Of a DNA stretch of 44,050 nucleotides, positions 42,721 to 44,050 are shown piece after piece. The position numbers and the translations under genes are program-made. Within the stretch, counting starts at the first letter, position 1; each line of letters starts with the position of its first letter. The notes beneath the pieces are model-generated. The model ran no database searches. It was not told the origin of the DNA and worked only from the letters and a program-made list of their open reading frames with translations. The stretch lies in contig DAZV01000024.1 in NCBI GenBank assembly GCA_002083825.1, forward strand, positions 1 to 44,050, read 5' to 3'. This DNA is from Candidatus Sericytochromatia bacterium S15B-MN24 CBMW_12. Its GTDB lineage: Bacteria > Cyanobacteriota > Sericytochromatia > S15B-MN24 > UBA4093.

Positions 42721-43572
42721 CTACTTCACGGAAACAGTAACCGAAACGGCATCAGCCTTCTCGGTGGACGTGAGGGTGAAGTCGCAGGTCTTCTTGGAGC
42801 CTATCACCAGAGGAAGGGTCTTGGTTTCGACGACTTCCAGGCGACGGACGAAAATGCCCTTGTACTCCTTGAACTCGGCCTTGATCTCACCGGTCAGGGA
42901 TGAGGAGGCACTGTTGTAGACGGTGCCCTTGGCCTGGTAGAAGCCATTGTCCAGCTTCTTGTCGGTCACGTTGTAGAGCCCGAGGCTGCCCGCGAGGGGG
43001 TCCGGTGAGGCGGACGCGGTGGGGGACGGCGATGGAAAGGGCGAGGGCTCGCTGATGGGGCTGACGATGATGTCGCCGTCGACGATCTCGAAGTCGATGT
43101 AGAGGTGGCCGTTCGGGTTGGTGATCTCGGTCGCGACGAGTTTCAAGGAGAGTTGAACGACGGCGGTCTTTCCGGCGGCGACCGAGACCGTGGCGGTCTT
43201 GGAGCCGATGGTCTTGCCGGCGGCGTCCTTGGCTAGGCTCTTCACCGAGTAGTCGCCAGGAGGCAGATCCTTGAACTTCACGCGCCGATCCGCCGGCAGG
43301 GAGTTCTTGTCGAAGGTCAGAACGCGGGGGCCGCTGAGCACGCTGGAGGAGACCTCGAACTCGAGCAAGGCGACGTCAGCCGAGGTGGCCTGGGTCTGGA
43401 AGGCTGCGGATGCGAGGTTTAGCTCCAGCCCACCCGTCAATGCCACGGGGCTGATGATGGCGTCTTGACGGTTATCGGCGAGGGCGTTGCCTGGGAGGTT
43501 CTGGACACCGCAGCCGGCGGCCGCGATCAGGGTCAACGGAAGAAGAAGGCTGAGGGCTGGGGTTATCCGCAT
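42721..43572 (-). CDS. Lipoprotein with Ig-like/PEGA-type domain and Pro-Ser linker
   Basis: 283 residues. The signal ends in IAAAGC (Cys21), a lipobox. The first half resembles a carboxypeptidase-regulatory-like or PEGA beta-sandwich: FKDLPPGDYSVKSLAKD, then GSKTATVSVAAGKTAVVQLS. A linker SPFPSPSPTASASPDP (about 178-193) leads to a second beta-rich domain with GTVYNSASSSLTG, resembling FxLYD-like domains. Function unknown; probably outer-membrane or surface tethered. AGGAG lies six bases before ATG 43572. It shares the linker style of the lipoprotein at 295-1398. Confidence 0.78.
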   Translation of the reverse strand: MRITPALSLLLPLTLIAAAGCGVQNLPGNALADNRQDAIISPVALTGGLELNLASAAFQTQATSADVALLEFEVSSSVLSGPRVLTFDKNSLPADRRVKFKDLPPGDYSVKSLAKDAAGKTIGSKTATVSVAAGKTAVVQLSLKLVATEITNPNGHLYIDFEIVDGDIIVSPISEPSPFPSPSPTASASPDPLAGSLGLYNVTDKKLDNGFYQAKGTVYNSASSSLTGEIKAEFKEYKGIFVRRLEVVETKTLPLVIGSKKTCDFTLTSTEKADAVSVTVSVK

Positions 43573-43703
43573 GGAAGTCTCCTATTGATTAACAATCACT
43601 TAGTGTTGGAATAATCTCATACTAATGTCGTTAACCGCCGGGGAAACCTTGCGTCGAAATTATTGAATTCCGGAGAAAGCGCCTGCGGCTGAAGCCGAAG
43701 GCC

Positions 43704-43771
43704 AAAAGAAAGAGAGGCGCCTCGACCCATCACCGCGGGCACAAGGCCCAGGCAGGAGGGGAGACGCCTCT
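43704..43771 (-). terminator. Candidate terminator of the rRNA operon
   Basis: Downstream of 5S on the minus strand, AGAGGCG (complement of 43765-43771) can pair with CGCCTCT (complement of 43713-43719), followed by CTTTCTTTT. The loop of about 45 bases is long, so the call is tentative. Confidence 0.45.
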
Positions 43772-43780
43772 TCAAGTAAT

Positions 43781-43893
43781 CTGGCGGCGGGCTATTTTCT
43801 CACCGAGTCTCCCCGGCAATATCGTCGCTGCTGACGCGTTTCACGACCGTGTTCGAGATGGGAACGGGTGGGTCCACGTCGCCTAGCCACCAG
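43781..43893 (-). rRNA. rrf: 5S ribosomal RNA
   Basis: About 113 bases. Read on the minus strand it has the universal core CCACCCGTTCCCATCTCGAAC and later GTGAAACGC and GGGGAGACTCGGTGAGA (both in part). The ends CTGGTGGC and GCCGCCAG pair as helix I. Exact ends are approximate to a few bases. The gene lies about 120 bases after 23S in the usual 23S-5S order. Confidence 0.95.
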
Positions 43894-44012
43894 AAAGGGG
43901 TAGCGTGCGATTAATTATTAATCACGTCACACACTGACGACTGCACAGGAAAGCTAATCCGTTGCCTTCGGCCGAAGCCGCAGGCGCTAAGTATCACACT
44001 CTGAGAAAATAT

Positions 44013-44050
44013 AGGTCAAGCCCTCGACCGATTAGTACCGCTTGGCTACG
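44013..44050 (-). rRNA. rrl: 23S ribosomal RNA, 3' end (partial)
   Basis: Only the final 38 or so bases are inside the window. On the minus strand they read AGCGGTACTAATCGGTCGAG then GGCTTGACCT, the standard 23S 3' terminus. The remainder lies beyond the right edge. Confidence 0.92.

Larger units (their letters stand above)
43678..43988. repeat. Inverted repeat bracketing the 5S rRNA gene
   Basis: 43678-43702 and 43964-43988 are nearly reverse complements (25 positions, four central ones differing). In the rRNA precursor they could pair and enclose the 5S gene and its flanks, like an RNase III processing stem. Each arm can also form a small hairpin by itself. Confidence 0.65.

Noticed and set aside
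43586..43598. A TGATT-AAC-AATCA dyad upstream of the lipoprotein gene, considered as an FNR/DNR-type box
   Set aside because: The half-site spacing is wrong for TTGAT-N4-ATCAA, and it overlaps the leader close to the ribosome binding site. I cannot support an FNR call.

Overview
The window is about 44 kb of GC-rich bacterial chromosome. It opens in the last 51 codons of an elongation factor Tu gene and closes, on the minus strand, with a 5S rRNA gene and the 3' tip of a 23S rRNA gene. Lipoprotein signals, periplasmic c-type cytochromes and Tat-exported enzymes point to a diderm respiratory bacterium. An RqcP-type S4 protein, a pyruvate kinase with a C-terminal PEP-utiliser domain and scattered Complex I genes are compatible with a non-photosynthetic relative of Cyanobacteria (for example Sericytochromatia), but taxonomy cannot be settled from this stretch.

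Layout. 1-5550: end of tuf, a terminator, a beta-propeller lipoprotein gene, then a five-gene run resembling a Complex I membrane arm (NuoJ, NuoK, a NuoL tail, NuoM, NuoN). 5569-12110: housekeeping genes (gatC, a BaiN-type flavoprotein, PRC-barrel protein, YihY-type membrane protein, rqcP, eno, pyk). 12172-14375 (minus): moaA and moeA. 14533-23626 (plus): a periplasmic molybdoenzyme cluster built round a NapA-like catalytic subunit. It has NapG- and NapH-like iron-sulphur proteins, a NapF-like ferredoxin, TatA, one mono-haem and two paralogous di-haem cytochromes c, and three probable metal or thiol handling proteins. No NapB, NapC or NapD is present. 23572-25426: mobA, moaD, moaE and mog/moaB. 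25534-32973 (minus): a type I restriction-modification operon, hsdM-hsdS-yhcG(DUF1016)-hsdR, with 4-base overlaps throughout. 33392-38299 (plus): a second molybdoenzyme operon, in which a cytoplasmic, assimilatory-type (NasC/NarB-like) nitrate reductase is joined to a multihelical cytochrome b-like protein, a four-cluster ferredoxin, a Tat-anchored Rieske protein and a small membrane protein. 38358-40957 (minus): a NarK-type transporter and a nitronate-monooxygenase-like flavoprotein. 41245-43572: a chemoreceptor without a ligand domain and a lipoprotein. 43678-44050 (minus): end of an rRNA operon.

Taken together, the window is largely devoted to nitrate (or similar oxyanion) respiration. It holds two differently wired molybdenum reductases on opposite sides of the membrane, most of the pathway for their cofactor, their export component and a transporter. 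The two most unusual systems are (i) the Complex I-like membrane arm, which by my alignment from memory has lost the glutamate and lysine residues used for proton translocation and keeps only the tail of NuoL, and (ii) the quinol-type wiring (cytochrome b plus Rieske plus ferredoxin) of an enzyme family that is normally soluble and assimilatory. All family assignments are by reading the proteins; no database search was run.
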